Below are positions 1 to 11,636 of a DNA stretch of 64,000 nucleotides, one piece after another (within the stretch, counting starts at the first letter, position 1; every line of letters starts with the position of its first letter). The stretch is from Galbula dea (taxonomy: Eukaryota > Chordata > Aves > Piciformes > Galbulidae). The stretch is from assembly GCA_013399015.1 (NCBI GenBank), contig VWZX01001039.1:516762-580761 (forward strand), given 5' to 3'. The notes beneath the pieces were generated by a model that saw only the letters and a list, made by a program, of their open reading frames with translations, searched no databases and was not told where the DNA came from. The position numbers and the translations under genes are program-made.

Positions 1-24
1 CAGGGTGAAAGCTTCCTCCATCAG

Positions 25-397
25 CCTGGGGTTGTTCAGCCTGGAGAAGAGGAGGCTCAGGGGAGATCACCTTGCTCTCTACAACTCCCTGAGAAGATGT
101 TGGAGCCAGGTGGGAGTTGGTCTCTTCTCCCAAGAAACAAGAGATAGGATGAGAGGAAACAGCCTCAAGTCATGCCAGGGGAGGTTTGAGTTGGACATGA
201 GGAGCAATTTCTCCCCCAAAAGGGATGTCAGGCTCTGGCACAGGCTGCTCAGGGCAGTGGTGGTCCCTGGAGGGACTTAAAAGCTGTGTAGATATGGTGC
301 TGAGGGGCATAGTTTACTGTTGACCTTGCAATGTTGCATTAACTGTTGGGCTTGATGATCTTAAAGGTCTTTTCCAACCTTAATGATTCTGTGATTG
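25..397 (+). mobile_element. CR1 LINE, 5'-truncated 3' end
   Basis: This is a non-LTR retrotransposon fragment. A frame running from near base 5 to a stop at 278-280 carries GLFSLEKRRLRGD, then RMRGNSLK and RFELDM, which is the C-terminal part of CR1 ORF2. The frame is lost just after the 'LLRAVVVP' segment, where intact copies continue with VVESPSLE, so this copy is dead. The 3' end has 'GATGATCTTAAAGGTC', 'TTTTCCAACC' and a terminal ATTCTGTGATT. Truncation from the 5' side is the normal outcome of target-primed reverse transcription for CR1. It belongs to the same style group as the copies at 1600, 26740, 31564, 41740 and 62284. Confidence 0.92.
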
Positions 398-399
398 AT

Positions 400-1599
400 A
401 GTCTAAGGTAGTATTGCACCATTTTTCACTGTATGGCATGTTTCTGCTATCCTTTAAGGCAACCCAGTGTATGTGGTGAGGATGTCTGTCAGTCCCAAAT
501 CTCCTCCAGTCATCTTGTGCACACCAACTGACCCCAGCCCAATGTAACCAGTGGGTAGAGGTGTCCAGTGTCAGACTGCAGGCCTGAGGACCACATGCAG
601 CCACCAAAGCTGTTTGTTCAATCCAAGCAGCAAGTTTGGTGGCTGGCCAGCCAGTCTGTGTGGGCAGGCTGGAGGGGCACGTGGGGCATGAGGCACCTGA
701 GACCTGCCAGACAGGCTGGCTCTCACCCGACCAGCTGGTGAGCCAAGGTGGGCAGGGGGTGTAGGAAAGGGCTGTGGGCATTGTCATCATGCAGAGAGTA
801 AGAGGCAGCTGGGAATGGCAGAGGAGCTTCAGGGCAGCCTCCAGTGAGTAGGAGAGGTGCTTGAGAGGATCTGGTGGAAGTAGGAAGATGAGCAAGGAGG
901 AAGTTGTTGCAGTTTTAGAGCAAGAAGCAAAGCCAAAGGGAAGAGGCTTCTGGAGCTCCACAGCTGTGGCTAAAAGCTCTCCTTGCTGCAGAGCTGGCTG
1001 TGGTACAGTCAGTGCTGAAGAGGGCTTATAGCCTTCCCTGCCCTGCTGTGACCATGGCAGCAAGATCCCCTTGTGCCTTTACAAAAGCAGTTCAACTCCT
1101 GCCATTTCCAGTGCTGTGCTGGCCCCAGCAGAGACAGAGGAGCACAAAGCCAGGCAGGGAAAGAGCAAGCCCTGTGGTTTTAGAGAAAGCCTGAGTCAGG
1201 ACTTGTGGGTCAGGATTCCCAGCAGTGCTGTTGGCTCCCTTAGGGCAAGCCACAAGTCAACCACACGCACTGCATTTGAGGAACTTGGCTTCCACTTAGA
1301 CACCCAAATAATCACTTCAACAAAAACCTGCTTGCTCCAGTCACTGGGGGCAGAGTGCCTCTACAGAAAAGTCCTGCTGTAAAAGTCATGACTGGAGCAA
1401 GCAGATCCTCCAGTCTCCAGTCCCCTACTGGGGGTGAGCCGGGATAGTGTGCCCTGGCTTGGGAAAGAGGTCCTGACTGGTTCACAGGCTGGTTGTGAGT
1501 CTTGATCTAGGTGTTTGTAGATCAAAGGTGTCATCAAATAAAGATGAGTGGCTCTGTCTGGCTATCTGAAGGATGAGTGAGGTGTTGTTCTATACAAGC
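400..1599. other. Single-copy sequence, no gene recognised
   Basis: I see no repeat family or gene here. A 227-codon open frame lies on the minus strand at 380-1063, but its product has no recognisable domain and is rich in Ser, Pro, Trp and Cys. It also starts inside the neighbouring CR1 tail when read on the opposite strand. I take it as a chance frame in stop-poor DNA. Short plus-strand frames around 1000-1382 are equally featureless. Confidence 0.5.
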
Positions 1600-2119
1600 A
1601 GAAGGGACCCATGTTCAGTTTTGTGCCCCTGACTCAGAGAAGGACATTGAGGTGCTGGAGCGTGTTGAAAGAAGAGCAATGAAGGTGGTGAAGGATCTAG
1701 GGCACGAGTGTTGTGAGGAGCAGCTGAGGGAACTGGGGTTGGTTAGCCTGGAGAAGAGGAGACTCAGGGGAGACCTTCTCACTGTCTACAGCTCCCTGAA
1801 AGGAGGTTGGAGTGAGGTGGGAGTTGGTCTCTTCTCCCAGGGATCCAGTGATAGGATGAGAGGAAATGGCCTCAAGTTGTGCCGGGGGAGATTTAGGTTG
1901 AATATTAGGAACAATTTCTTCCCCAAAAGGGTTGTCATGCCCTGGCCCAGGCTTCCTAGGGCAGTGGTGGAGTCATCATCTGTGGAGAGGTTTAAAAGCC
2001 ATGTAGATGTGGTGCTGAGGGACATGGTTTAGTGTGGTGACTTAGCAGGGTTGGGTTAATGGTTGGACTAGATGATCTAAAAGGTCTTTTCCAACCAAGG
2101 CGATTCTGTGACTCTATGA
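1600..2119 (+). mobile_element. CR1 LINE, ORF2 C-terminus in an open frame
   Basis: This 5'-truncated CR1 copy has an uninterrupted frame to the natural stop at 2030-2032. It reads through VLERVERRAMKVVKDLGHEC, RELGLVSLEKRRLRGD, LKLCRGRFRLNIRNNFFPKR and LPRAVVESSS, then ends DVVLRDMV. This is the ORF2 segment downstream of the reverse-transcriptase palm. The 3' UTR follows with 'GGTTGGACTAGATGATCT', 'TTTTCCAACC' and ATTCTGTGACTCTATGAC. About 140 codons are free of stops, so the copy is fairly young or lightly mutated. The endonuclease and catalytic RT regions are absent. Confidence 0.95.
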
Positions 2120-2580
2120 CCTCCAAGTGGATCAGGAAATACAATTTCTAACAAAGCAGTTTCTGCATCCCCAGCCTGCCTGACCTGACAGACAGCCCAT
2201 TTGTCAGTGACTTACAATCAGAAGGCTTGGTTTAAAGGACACAGGTGCCTGCAACTCACCTGCAGCAGAGATTTGTGAATCTGGTATCCCTGGCATAGGA
2301 GGCAGCAGGCTGAGGGGTCTCTTGAGTGTAGGAGTTCAGGTCTGCAGCATACTGTGCCCATCGGCATCTGGCATCAGTGTGTTGATCCCCAGGGAGCGTG
2401 GGCTGACTGCAGGTAGCGTGGCAGGGACAGCGAGCCTGGGTAGGGCCTGAGGGTTGTGTTGCACGGAGGAGCATTGGGAAGGAAGGATTTTGGAGCCCCA
2501 CTTCTGCTGTGCCAGTGGCGATGTACAGAGCAGGGAGCTTCACTGCATGGAGTCTTGTTGAGACAGCCATTAATTTTGTA
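2120..2580. other. Single-copy sequence, nothing recognised
   Basis: No gene or repeat is recognised. A 133-codon minus-strand frame (2256-2657) runs into the ancient repeat that follows, has no domain and is not supported as a gene. Confidence 0.45.
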
Positions 2581-2798
2581 TTAGGACATAAAACCTGTTT
2601 GAGCTGAACAGACCAACAGTCCTTCCAGCACAGTATCCTGTCTCCATCAGAAGCCAAGACTGGATGCCTTCAAGGAAGGCATAAAAATACCATAATGCCT
2701 CTAACTGTGCAGTACTACCCTTTGGGGAGAGATTTCCCCCTGAGCCCAGCTGGCAGGCAGCTTACACTCTGAAGCAGGAGAATCAATAGCTGTTAGGA
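2581..2798. mobile_element. Ancient amniote LINE/SINE fragment (CR1/L3-like)
   Basis: The order 'AGGACATAA', 'CAGACCAACAGTCC', 'AGCACAGTATCCTGTCT', 'AATGCCTCT', 'AGTACTACCC', 'GGGAGAGATTTCCCC' and 'CACTCTGAAGCA' follows a repeat pattern common in turtle and crocodilian genomes ('aggacataagaa... gtccatctagcccagtatcctgtct'). It is much more diverged than the CR1 copies around it. The family name and orientation come from memory and are uncertain; I favour a minus-strand CR1/L3-type element. Confidence 0.6.
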
Positions 2799-3454
2799 TT
2801 TTCACGTGAGGTAGTGCCACTGTGGATGTTCTTCTTAGTCACATGAACGTCTGATCCTGTTGTGATACTCTAATGCAGCTGGTGCACTGCTCTTTTGATA
2901 CCTTGGTGAGGAGCTGATGTTCTCAGGTGCAGTGTTCAGGGTAGGTCCTGGATGCCTGCTGCAGGCTGCTCTTAGGAGAGCAGAAGAGGAGCTTAGGCTT
3001 TTCTCCACCACCTCAACCAGTCCCTTCTGCTTCTTGTGCTCTTTATTTAATATTAACTCTCCCTGTGGCCCTGCTATAGAGTGGCCATGGTGTGGAGGAG
3101 CAACACCGACTTGTTCCCATGTCTGTATTGAGTTTTGGCTCTACAAGCAGCTGTGTATCAAAGATAAGTTTCTTCCCCTCTGGAATATTTGCAGGATATT
3201 CCTTAGAGAGGGATTGTGGGACTAACATGTTGATCTGTGGCCAGGTGTAACCTTCTCACAACTACTTGAGTTGATGGAAGCGCTTGTTTGTCTGGCAGTG
3301 CTCTGTCAATCTTTTTTCCCTTGGACATCCCAGCTAAGCCTTGTGCTGTTAATGCCAGGTGAAGCTGCTGGGTAGCTGAGCAGGCAGTGTATGACAGGGG
3401 CCAAAGTGGCTGGAGACCAGGACAGTCAGAGGAGAGCTTGACATGACTGCCCTA
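2799..3454. other. Single-copy sequence, nothing recognised
   Basis: I see no repeat and no gene here. Short frames of about 60-100 codons occur on both strands without domain features. Confidence 0.45.
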
Positions 3455-3952
3455 CTGTGGCTAGTTCTGGTTTCCCCTGTTCACAGAGGACAGGGGACTT
3501 CTGGAGAGGGTACGGGAAAGGGCTACAAAAATGCTGAGGGCACTGGAACATCTCTCTGCTGGGGAAAGGCTGAGAGAGCTGGGGCTGGATAGCCTGGAGA
3601 AGACTGAGGGGCAATCTAATCAATGCTGATCAATACTTCATGGGTGGGGGTCAGGAGGATGGGGCCAGGCTTTTTCAGTGGTGCCCAGTGATAGGACAAG
3701 AGGGAAGAGGCACAAACTGGAACATAGGAAGTTCCGTCTAACCGTAAAGAGGAACTTCTTTACTTAGAGAGTAGTGGAGCACTGGCTCAGGCTGCCGAGG
3801 GAGATGGTGAAGTCTCCATCTCTGGAGACATCCTAACCTGCCCGGACACCATCCTGTGCAAGCTGCTAGAACTGACCCTGCTGTGCCGGGGTGATTGGAC
3901 TAGATGATCTCCAGAGGTCCCTTCCAACCCCTAACAGTCTGTGATTCTGTGA
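3455..3952 (+). mobile_element. CR1 LINE 3' end, distinct older subfamily
   Basis: The copy begins in the 'GTTCTGGTTTCCCCTGTTCA' region and continues through 'GAGAGGGTACGGGAAAGGGC', 'GAGAGAGCTGGGGCTGGATA' and 'AACTTCTTTACTTAGAGAG'. The 3' end is 'TTGGACTAGATGATCTCCAG', 'CCTTCCAACCCC' and GTGATTCTGTGA. The ORF2 frame is broken by stops and indels. The 3' UTR wording (GATGATCTCCAGAGGTCCC) differs from the 1600-type copies, so this is another CR1 subfamily. Confidence 0.93.
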
Positions 3953-5869
3953 CTTCAACTCTAATAAGAACTTGTGGTTAGATTTTCACTAAGTGAGTGA
4001 AAACTTAGATACTGGCCCAGGGAAGAAGGCCCACTCCCAACAAGCCATCTTTAGGGTGCAACACCCAGCCCAGAGACTCTCTTGCACTTGTCTGGCTTCC
4101 CCCCAGCCCCCACCAGCCTTGAGCATGGGAGAAGGTAAAAAGAAGACTACCCATAAAGGAGTGGCAGAGGTGTGTTTGCCTGCCAGCAAAACAGGAGAAG
4201 GGAATGAAGGCAGGAGAGCAGGTCTCATCATGTAGAATGGGGAGGAGGTGACACAGCCTGTGATAATTGGACCATTAAATCTAGCAAAGGCACCGACACT
4301 TACACAATGTGGCTCAGGGAAACTAAAGTTCTGGTACTAACAATAACTCTCCAGTAGCAAGCAACAGTAAGTATCCACAGTCATTTTTCTGCTGATCCAG
4401 TGCTTACCCCTATTGTTCAGACTCCAGGTCAAATTGTCCTCAAACCACAGTGCAGAGGCCAGATGGGTACGGGTGTGACTGAAATGGAGTTTTGGCTCAG
4501 AAATCCATCTGTAAACATTTCTCAACTGTCCACTTTTGTTTCCTGTGCCTCCTCCCCGCCAGCCCTCCACCTCTAGAAACCCCCACATCAGAGGGAACCT
4601 TCCCAGTCCTTGTGGTCAAGCCTTTTTTATTCTGCCCCCCATCTGCCAGCGAGTCTCGCTTGCCAACTACAAAGAATGCCAGAACTGCCAGAGACAGTCA
4701 CAAAATTAGCTTAAAACCCTTATAGTTTACAAATCTGCCTTTAATTCTTATTATTTACGGTAGGTCTGGAGAGCAGGGGGTTTAATCCTTGAGCAGCATT
4801 TTCAGACTTCTCAGCTGTGAGAGCTAGGAGTGCTATTTTTGCAGTAACTAAAGTGGGATTTTGCATGCAGATACAGGGTCCCAAGAGCACTGCAGAATAA
4901 CACCTTGTTTCTGGAAGCTTCCAAAGTCAAGTCCAGGCTCTGGGTGGTTTGCACTTTGCAGGACTGAGACCTATCTGGACAATACAGATACTTAATTCAC
5001 CATGTCTAATCCCATGAAGCCTGTCTAACCCCGTGGGTTGTTGTTCAGTCTTTAAAGTATAGGTGCAAGTGTTGACCAAGGCTGCTTAGATCTGATGATG
5101 GATTTGTGGTGCAGGGTGGCCCTGGCCCAGGGCCAAAGCCCAGGCCCTCTGTTTGGTGACTGGGTTCTCTTCAGCACTGGCATTTTCTGGGTGTGAACAT
5201 GCTCATTGCTGGACTGCTGACACAAGTCCTGGAGCTCCAGGCAGTCCTAATCTGGGATTGAAAGAAAAGAGAATTCTACCTCTCTGCTGGTTTGAGGTTT
5301 TCAGCTCTTTTTCAGCTGGGTAGAGGATGTGGGAGGGCAGAAACCCCCTTTCTCAATCCCATGTCTGGCCAGGCAGGGGACTGCATAGTGCTGCAGGAGT
5401 TCCAGCTATGCTGCTCATGTGCAGATGACTTTGCTGGGTGTTTCTTCTGTCTTGGTTTACTCTGGGCTTTAGACTACCAGGCTGTGGGTGAAAAATGACT
5501 TAAAATGTAGTCATGTGTTTTCTTGGCCTGGCAGCTGCATGACACGCAGGACTGACCAGAGCTGGGAGGAGATGTCCCTTTTTCCTGAGGCAGATACACT
5601 TTGGAGCTAGTGACTCAGCATTCAGATTGTAGTCTCTCCCACAGCAGCATCCTTCCTGAACAGCTCAGTACTCCTCAATTGGAGCAAATGATGCTGGTAT
5701 GTGAAAACACCTGCTTGTATTTTTACTACCACTTGTGTGTACCTCCTTTCCTCAGTAGGTGTAGTCCCAGCTTACTGTTCCTGTATTAATTCTGAATCAA
5801 CTTCACTGCTTTACTTGCCCAGTCGCATGGGTCCTGATAACAGGACAAGAGTGTGACCTTCCACTGGGT
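3953..5869. other. Single-copy sequence, nothing recognised
   Basis: Two mirror-image 80-codon frames overlap at 3989-4235, which indicates stop-poor sequence and not a gene. No splice-bounded exon, promoter or repeat is evident. Confidence 0.45.
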
Positions 5870-5941
5870 AAGCGGCAGGGGGGTTGGACTAGATGATCTT
5901 TCGAGGTCCCTTCCAACTCCTAATATTCTATGATTCTATGA
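5870..5941 (+). mobile_element. CR1 LINE 3'-terminal stub
   Basis: Only the last ~70 bases of a CR1 are present: 'GGTTGGACTAGATGATCTTT', 'CGAGGTCCCTTCCAACTCC' and the terminal ATTCTATGATTCTATGA. No ORF2 sequence remains. This is a very short 5'-truncated insertion. Confidence 0.93.
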
Positions 5942-8900
5942 AGAAGGGACTGAATTGGGCCAGAAGAGATGCCACATTGGGTGACATGGGTGTTGTGAGA
6001 CACTGGGCTCAGGGCTGGCAGTGAGTGTGGCTGGAGTCTCCTTGATGCAAGATGAACTTGAAAAGTTCATGACTCTGTAATTCATTCTCTCCTTGGAGCC
6101 ATCTGAGCTTGATTATGACTTTCCAGAGTCCAGCAAGAGGAGGTGCCTGGGATATATTTGTTTTCATGTTCTTTCCCTTTGTTGCCTCTTCCCTAATTGT
6201 GGGAGACTTCTGCAGCTTGGAGTTGACCTTCTTTGCTTGGGCTGGACCAGTGCTCTCCCTTGGTGAGTAGATATTAACAGGGGAGGGCAGAACCTGTGAT
6301 AACTCAGTCTGGCAGCCCCAGCCCTGTCAGCACCGATGTGATGGAATAGTCTTTGGAGACCCAAAAAGCTTCAGTCAGCTCTTCTTTCTGAAAAGGATGG
6401 TTGTAAAAGGAGTGAAGGAAAGTAACCATACAGAGCCCTGAAAAACGGAGACAGGGATAGAACTTGAGACATTAGAAGGTAAGGCAGTTTAAGAAAAAGG
6501 TTAAGGTGATGCCATCCCTGTAATCAGTGCTGGTGTTAGTAAATCTGGTCCTGATCCTGCTCTTCCTACCAGTGGAACTCCTGTGGGTGTCTGGGTCTGA
6601 AGATGTTAGAGTAGTGCCTTGGTGTAAAATATGTGTTGGGAGCAGGGAGGCCCCAAATACCTCTGTCACATGCACTCAGCCCTGCTGAAGGACCCCTTAG
6701 GAGGAAAGGGCTGTCTGGGCAGTGTCACACTGCCTTCTGACACCTACCTGGCTTCAGAGCTTGTCCCAAGCACTGTCCTCTCCCAGGATGCAGCCCCCCC
6801 AGACCCTAGGGCTCCTGGTTCTTCCTTCAGGAGGATGTGTCTGGGCAGAGGCTTGCTCGCAGTAGTGTGGGTTCATTTTAACAAAGGAATTAAAGGGAAA
6901 TGGATTTTCCCTCTGCCAAAGATTTATACACACCTATCTCACCCAGACCATCCCACCACTGCTCTGAGCCCAAGGCAGACTTTTGAGAGCTGGTTGCAGC
7001 TCAGTTTCATGCAGCTGAAGACACTGCTTTTTAGCAGATGGTTGGTCTTTGAGTTCCCTAAGTTCAGACCTTGGACTTTGTGGCCAAAGCACAGCATGGA
7101 GCATGTTCTGCAGTGGCACAGTGTGAATGCAGCCACCTTGTTCTTTGTTCTTTCAGGGATGGTGGTGTCAAGGTACCATCCTACTCCCTGCAGATGGTTT
7201 TCATCACCCTCCTATTAAGCTAAGCCAGGTTGTTAACACAGGACCCAGATGCGTACAACAGATCAGCTGCTCTTGCTGCAACACGCAGTGGCAAGGAGCA
7301 GTGTTGCAAAATGATTACCTCCTCATGGCACATCAGCCTGGAATTATGCCAGGACACTTTAGGGGTAGGAAGCACCTTTAGTTTGTCAGCAGGGTTGTTA
7401 CTTATCTCTATTTCTTATATTTCTAGATCCCCTACACAGTGATGAGATAAATTGGTGGCCAGGAACTTGGGGCCTTTCCAGCTCTGAGTTAGGACACCAT
7501 AGTTGTGTGTCTGGAGGTCGGTGATCTGTGACTGTTTCGCACACCTGCAGACACTGAGGTGTGTTAGAGGGCTCTCAGTTACCTGTGTCACTGTCTTTAT
7601 ATTGCCTGCACAGCCAATGCTGGTTCCCCAGCTTTGGTGTGGGGCTGGAAGGGCGGAAGCCATGGCTAGCAGCTGGCTGGGCAAAGGGACAACTTCAGTC
7701 ATTGCACTGGAGTTGGCCCCAGTCAAATATTTTCTGCCACTGATTCTTACCAGCCTTGTGGCATCCCCAAATGAGTCACAGGGGATTACAAAGCAGTCAG
7801 CTTTCGTTTAAAGCCTGACCTTGGCATCAGGCTGTTAGCATGGCAAGGAAGAGAGATGAGTTAGCTGGCAGCCTGCCTGTGTGTGGCAAGGGCTCTTTAA
7901 AGCCTCAAAGGATGCATCAGTTTGATGTCAGAGGCTTTGTGGCGTTCTCCAGAATCATCGTCCTCCCTGTGTGTACATGTACCTCCTCCCTGTCTGCATC
8001 TCTGATGTTCCCTCATCCACTGTCCAAAGAGCTCAGCTAGGCACTGTGGCTAACTCCAGTGAGACAGATGGAGATGGATCCAGGCCTCTGTGGGGACAGC
8101 TGTGTCTCTGACAGTCCCCTCTGGTCATGCACCTGTTAGGAACTATACTTAGCACAGGAAAACTTTCCAGAAAACAGAAAGCAGGGGAGAAGCGGGAAGG
8201 CAGGAAATTTGGCCTCTATTCTCTCCAGCAGGTCCTGAAGTTCCAAAAATGTCTCTCAGTTATAGCATCCAAAAATGACAATCAGGTGAAAAGCAGGCAG
8301 CGTACCAAGGCGTGCTGGCACTGTTGAGAGACAGCCTGAGCAAGTGACGGCTTCATAACTCCTGGGTGAACTGCCAGGAAGCCTGGTGTGTTTGTCCTGA
8401 CAGGGCCCAGTGGTCCAGAGCACTCAGCAACTGCCAGATGGGAGCTCTGGTAGATACCAAGTGAGGCACGTGCTGGGGGGTCACAGGCTGAGCCCTCCCT
8501 GTTGTGAGATGTGAAGCCAGTGCAGACTCCTGTGTCCATCATGTGTCAGCCAGGACTCTTGCAGTACCTCTCCCGCTCCCCAGTTCAAGCAGCCCCTGTT
8601 GCTAAAGCACTCAGCAAGCTGTCTGCCTGTGCTCCAACCTGTCTGCCATACATACAGTCTGTCCATCAGCCCTGTCCATAGCCACCTACCCACAGAGCAA
8701 GTCTGGAGTGAATAGGGGAGGAGATTCTCATCCTTTTGGTTCTCTGTGAGGAGACGAGAGGCTTTTACAGCGTTTCTTTTTATAAGTGAAGGACTTGAAG
8801 TTAGGTGACCATGGTCTGATGGTCATCAAATGTGGTTTGCCCCTTTCTGTTCCCTGACTTGCAGAGGCTCCCTAGGAGCCTCACAAGGAAGCAGACTGAG

Positions 8901-11600
8901 CTGTGGTGTCTTGCCTGAGCAGAGGCAGCAGATCCAGGTAGATTTAGAAGCCATGGTTTCTTTTATGTTCTTTTCCTTTGGTAAGTGCTGAGCTGCATTT
9001 CCACCACCCAACGCTCTCATTGGTGCAGGAGATGCACGATGGCCATTTCTGCTTTGTCACTTACGACCTGCAGCAGTGACCTTCAACCCCATCTAAGCCA
9101 TCCCTTATCTTCCTCCCTGGGGAGGAGCTCCTGAGCTCCTTCTCTGGAGAGAGTCCCCTGTTTGGAGCTCCAGCTGGTGAAGTGTGAAACTAGCAGTACT
9201 TCATAACTGCAGGAACCTTTGAGGGAATGAGACTCCAGCAGCTCTCAAATGCCATCTCAGAGCCATTCTGGAGCAGGGCCCAGCCCCCAGCACTGCTAAC
9301 AGGTGGCATGGCCTCCCTGGAAGGACACTTGGCTTGGCTGTCAGCTGCTCTCCTGCTGTGCCTATCCCTACACCCTCTCTCCTCTCCGCATGCCACGTGT
9401 GGGCAGTTAGCGTTTGTTTGTGGCCACCTGGGCCGTTGCTGAGCGGGAGGGATTTGCTGTGCTTAGAGGAAAAATGCAACAGGAATTTTAAACTGCTCTG
9501 TGGCTAAATTGAGTTCAATTTTCCAGTCCCTGCATCTCTCAGCTATCCTCCTCTGCCCTGTTGCTGTGCCCTTTTAGCAAGAAGCAAGAAAACTATTATG
9601 TTGCACTTAGGAGCCACCCAGCACTCTGGGTTTTACTAAACCCCTTCCCTGAATAATGTTCTTAGTCAGTGTTTCCCTAGTCTTAAGGAGAAGATTTGTG
9701 TGTGAAATCAAGAAAGGACGAGGGAATGCAGTGGATTGTGGGGACATATATAACATCTCTAGCCCACAGGAGGATTCCAGAATATTCCTAGCTGCCTAAT
9801 CTGGATTTTTGTGGCACTGTAATAAGTTGCATGTACACACCTGTGCAGCAGATGTCAGTGGGGATGTCTCACCTTTTCCTGGTACCTGTGCCCACTGTGC
9901 CAGCTCTGATGCCACAAGATTGGGCTCCGTGCCACTGGAAGTGGGCAAATGCTTGTCTCCTTTCATTGGCCCCTTGCAACTTTTTCCTTTTAAGAGTGGG
10001 AAAATCATTCCAAACTTTTCCCTGTGGAATTAGGAAGTGATATGTAGGAAAGAGTCATACCTGTTTACGCTTGTGAGTGGGAGAAACAGGAGGTCATTCC
10101 TAATCTCAGTCATGGAAATAGATTGAAGGAAACTGGTAAGCATGGGATAACTGGGTAACCTGTATGTTACTTGCAAGTATATGTGTCATGGAGGCTTTCC
10201 TGGAACCAGAGGCACTAGCCAGCATAAACTGCTTCTGTCAGCGTGCTTTATTGGACTACATCAAAGGAGAATCGATAAAGAGTTAAAAAAAGCCCCCAAA
10301 ACAGGCTTACTAAGCCAGACCTAGTCATAAACAGATTAGAGTGCTGTGGAGGTCAGGTTTCAGCTGGCATTCATGAAAATAGGGGGGTTCTGGCATTGTC
10401 AGAGGGTGATTCATTGCACTGGAATATTCCAGGGGAGGAGAACTGTACAGGGGTTGTTAACACTCTGCTCAAAGAGAGAGGCTCCTTGTGCACAGGTTTC
10501 TGCCTCCCAGTTTGCTGTCACAGATTTGTACTGATAGCATTGGTATCGGTCTAAGTTATCTGTTTCCAGTTAACCCAAATGAAAGCCTGAGAGTGGTTAT
10601 TGCATTCTAAGGTTGCTGGAACTTGTTAATAATTTAGAATAATCAAGTCAGTCAAATGAATCCACTCCTAACATTGAGCTTATTTGCATTGGCTTGTCTT
10701 TTTTTGGTAACAGATTTCTCTGCAGGCATATGTTTGTGTAAGCTTTTTGTATGTGCTTGTGAGGGTTTGTGTGCATACGTAATTTCCTTCCCCATCTTAC
10801 AACTAAAAGAGGCTGAGCTGGGTTTAAATGCTGCATGAGAAAAACAGTTTCTCCCTGCCTGTGAATATATTCACTTGAAGGTCCACCCCAAAGTGAAGCT
10901 GAACAGCTAAGGTATAAATCCAGGGAGAAAAAAATGGGGTTTGTCATGGAAATGCTCCCTGATTTTAAATTATAGCGAAGCATATGTGAAGCTGAAATTG
11001 ATGCTGCAGCAGCCAGAAGGTGCCTCAAGCTGGCCACACATTCCCTGAACTAAAGCAAAACCCCACAGCCTACCTGCAGAATGACCTTTCTCCTGACACC
11101 GACTTGCAGCTCAGAAGCTTTTGTGCTCTAAGAGGCAGGGTAAGATACGTTGAAGTGACAGATTGCTGCTGACAGTGAAAGGCTCTTTCAGCTGCATTTC
11201 TCTACAGCCACAGTGATATATCCAGGGGCTTGTTAGAGGAACAACAGCACCAGCCAATAACCAGTTGGTCTAAGCCCTAGAGATAGACCGTATGTCCCAC
11301 ACTCTGTTCCCTAATCTGCCAGTGCAGAGTAAATTCAGCTGCTGCATGGCTTCTCCCCCTGCCTGTTACATAGCAAAGAAATGCACCTGTGTATTTATCT
11401 GTCTGTGTCAATGCCCATATCTATAAATAACAATGTTTGTGCGTGTGTCTGCATATTTATGGCTCTGGGTATTTATTATGGGGGAGGTTGGTTGTAGAGC
11501 AGGGCAGAAAATGGAAATCCTTTTGTGCATATCCTGCTTTCTTGGAGAGAGGGAGAGCCAGGAGACCAGGGGTGATGAATTGGCCTTGAACAGAGAGGAA
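5942..11600. other. Single-copy DNA, intronic or intergenic
   Basis: No CR1 or other repeat is recognised in this 5.7-kb stretch. The longest frame is 195 codons (6631-7218, plus) and has no recognisable domain. The sequence has ordinary base composition with scattered AT-rich patches (around 10600-10760 and 11380-11480). Confidence 0.45.
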
Positions 11601-11636
11601 ATTTTTCTTTTATTTTCTTTTTTTTTTTTCTTTTTA
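11601..11636 (+). repeat. T-rich low-complexity tract
   Basis: This ~36-base tract is nearly all T with scattered C, A and one G (TTTTATTTTC, then a run of T's, then CTTTTT). It is a simple repeat or decayed poly-pyrimidine run, and an open frame crosses it only because TTT codons are not stops. Confidence 0.85.

Noticed and set aside
380..1063. 227-codon minus-strand open frame as a gene
   Set aside because: No domain, no promoter or splice context, low-complexity Ser/Pro/Cys/Trp content, and it overlaps the CR1 tail antisense.
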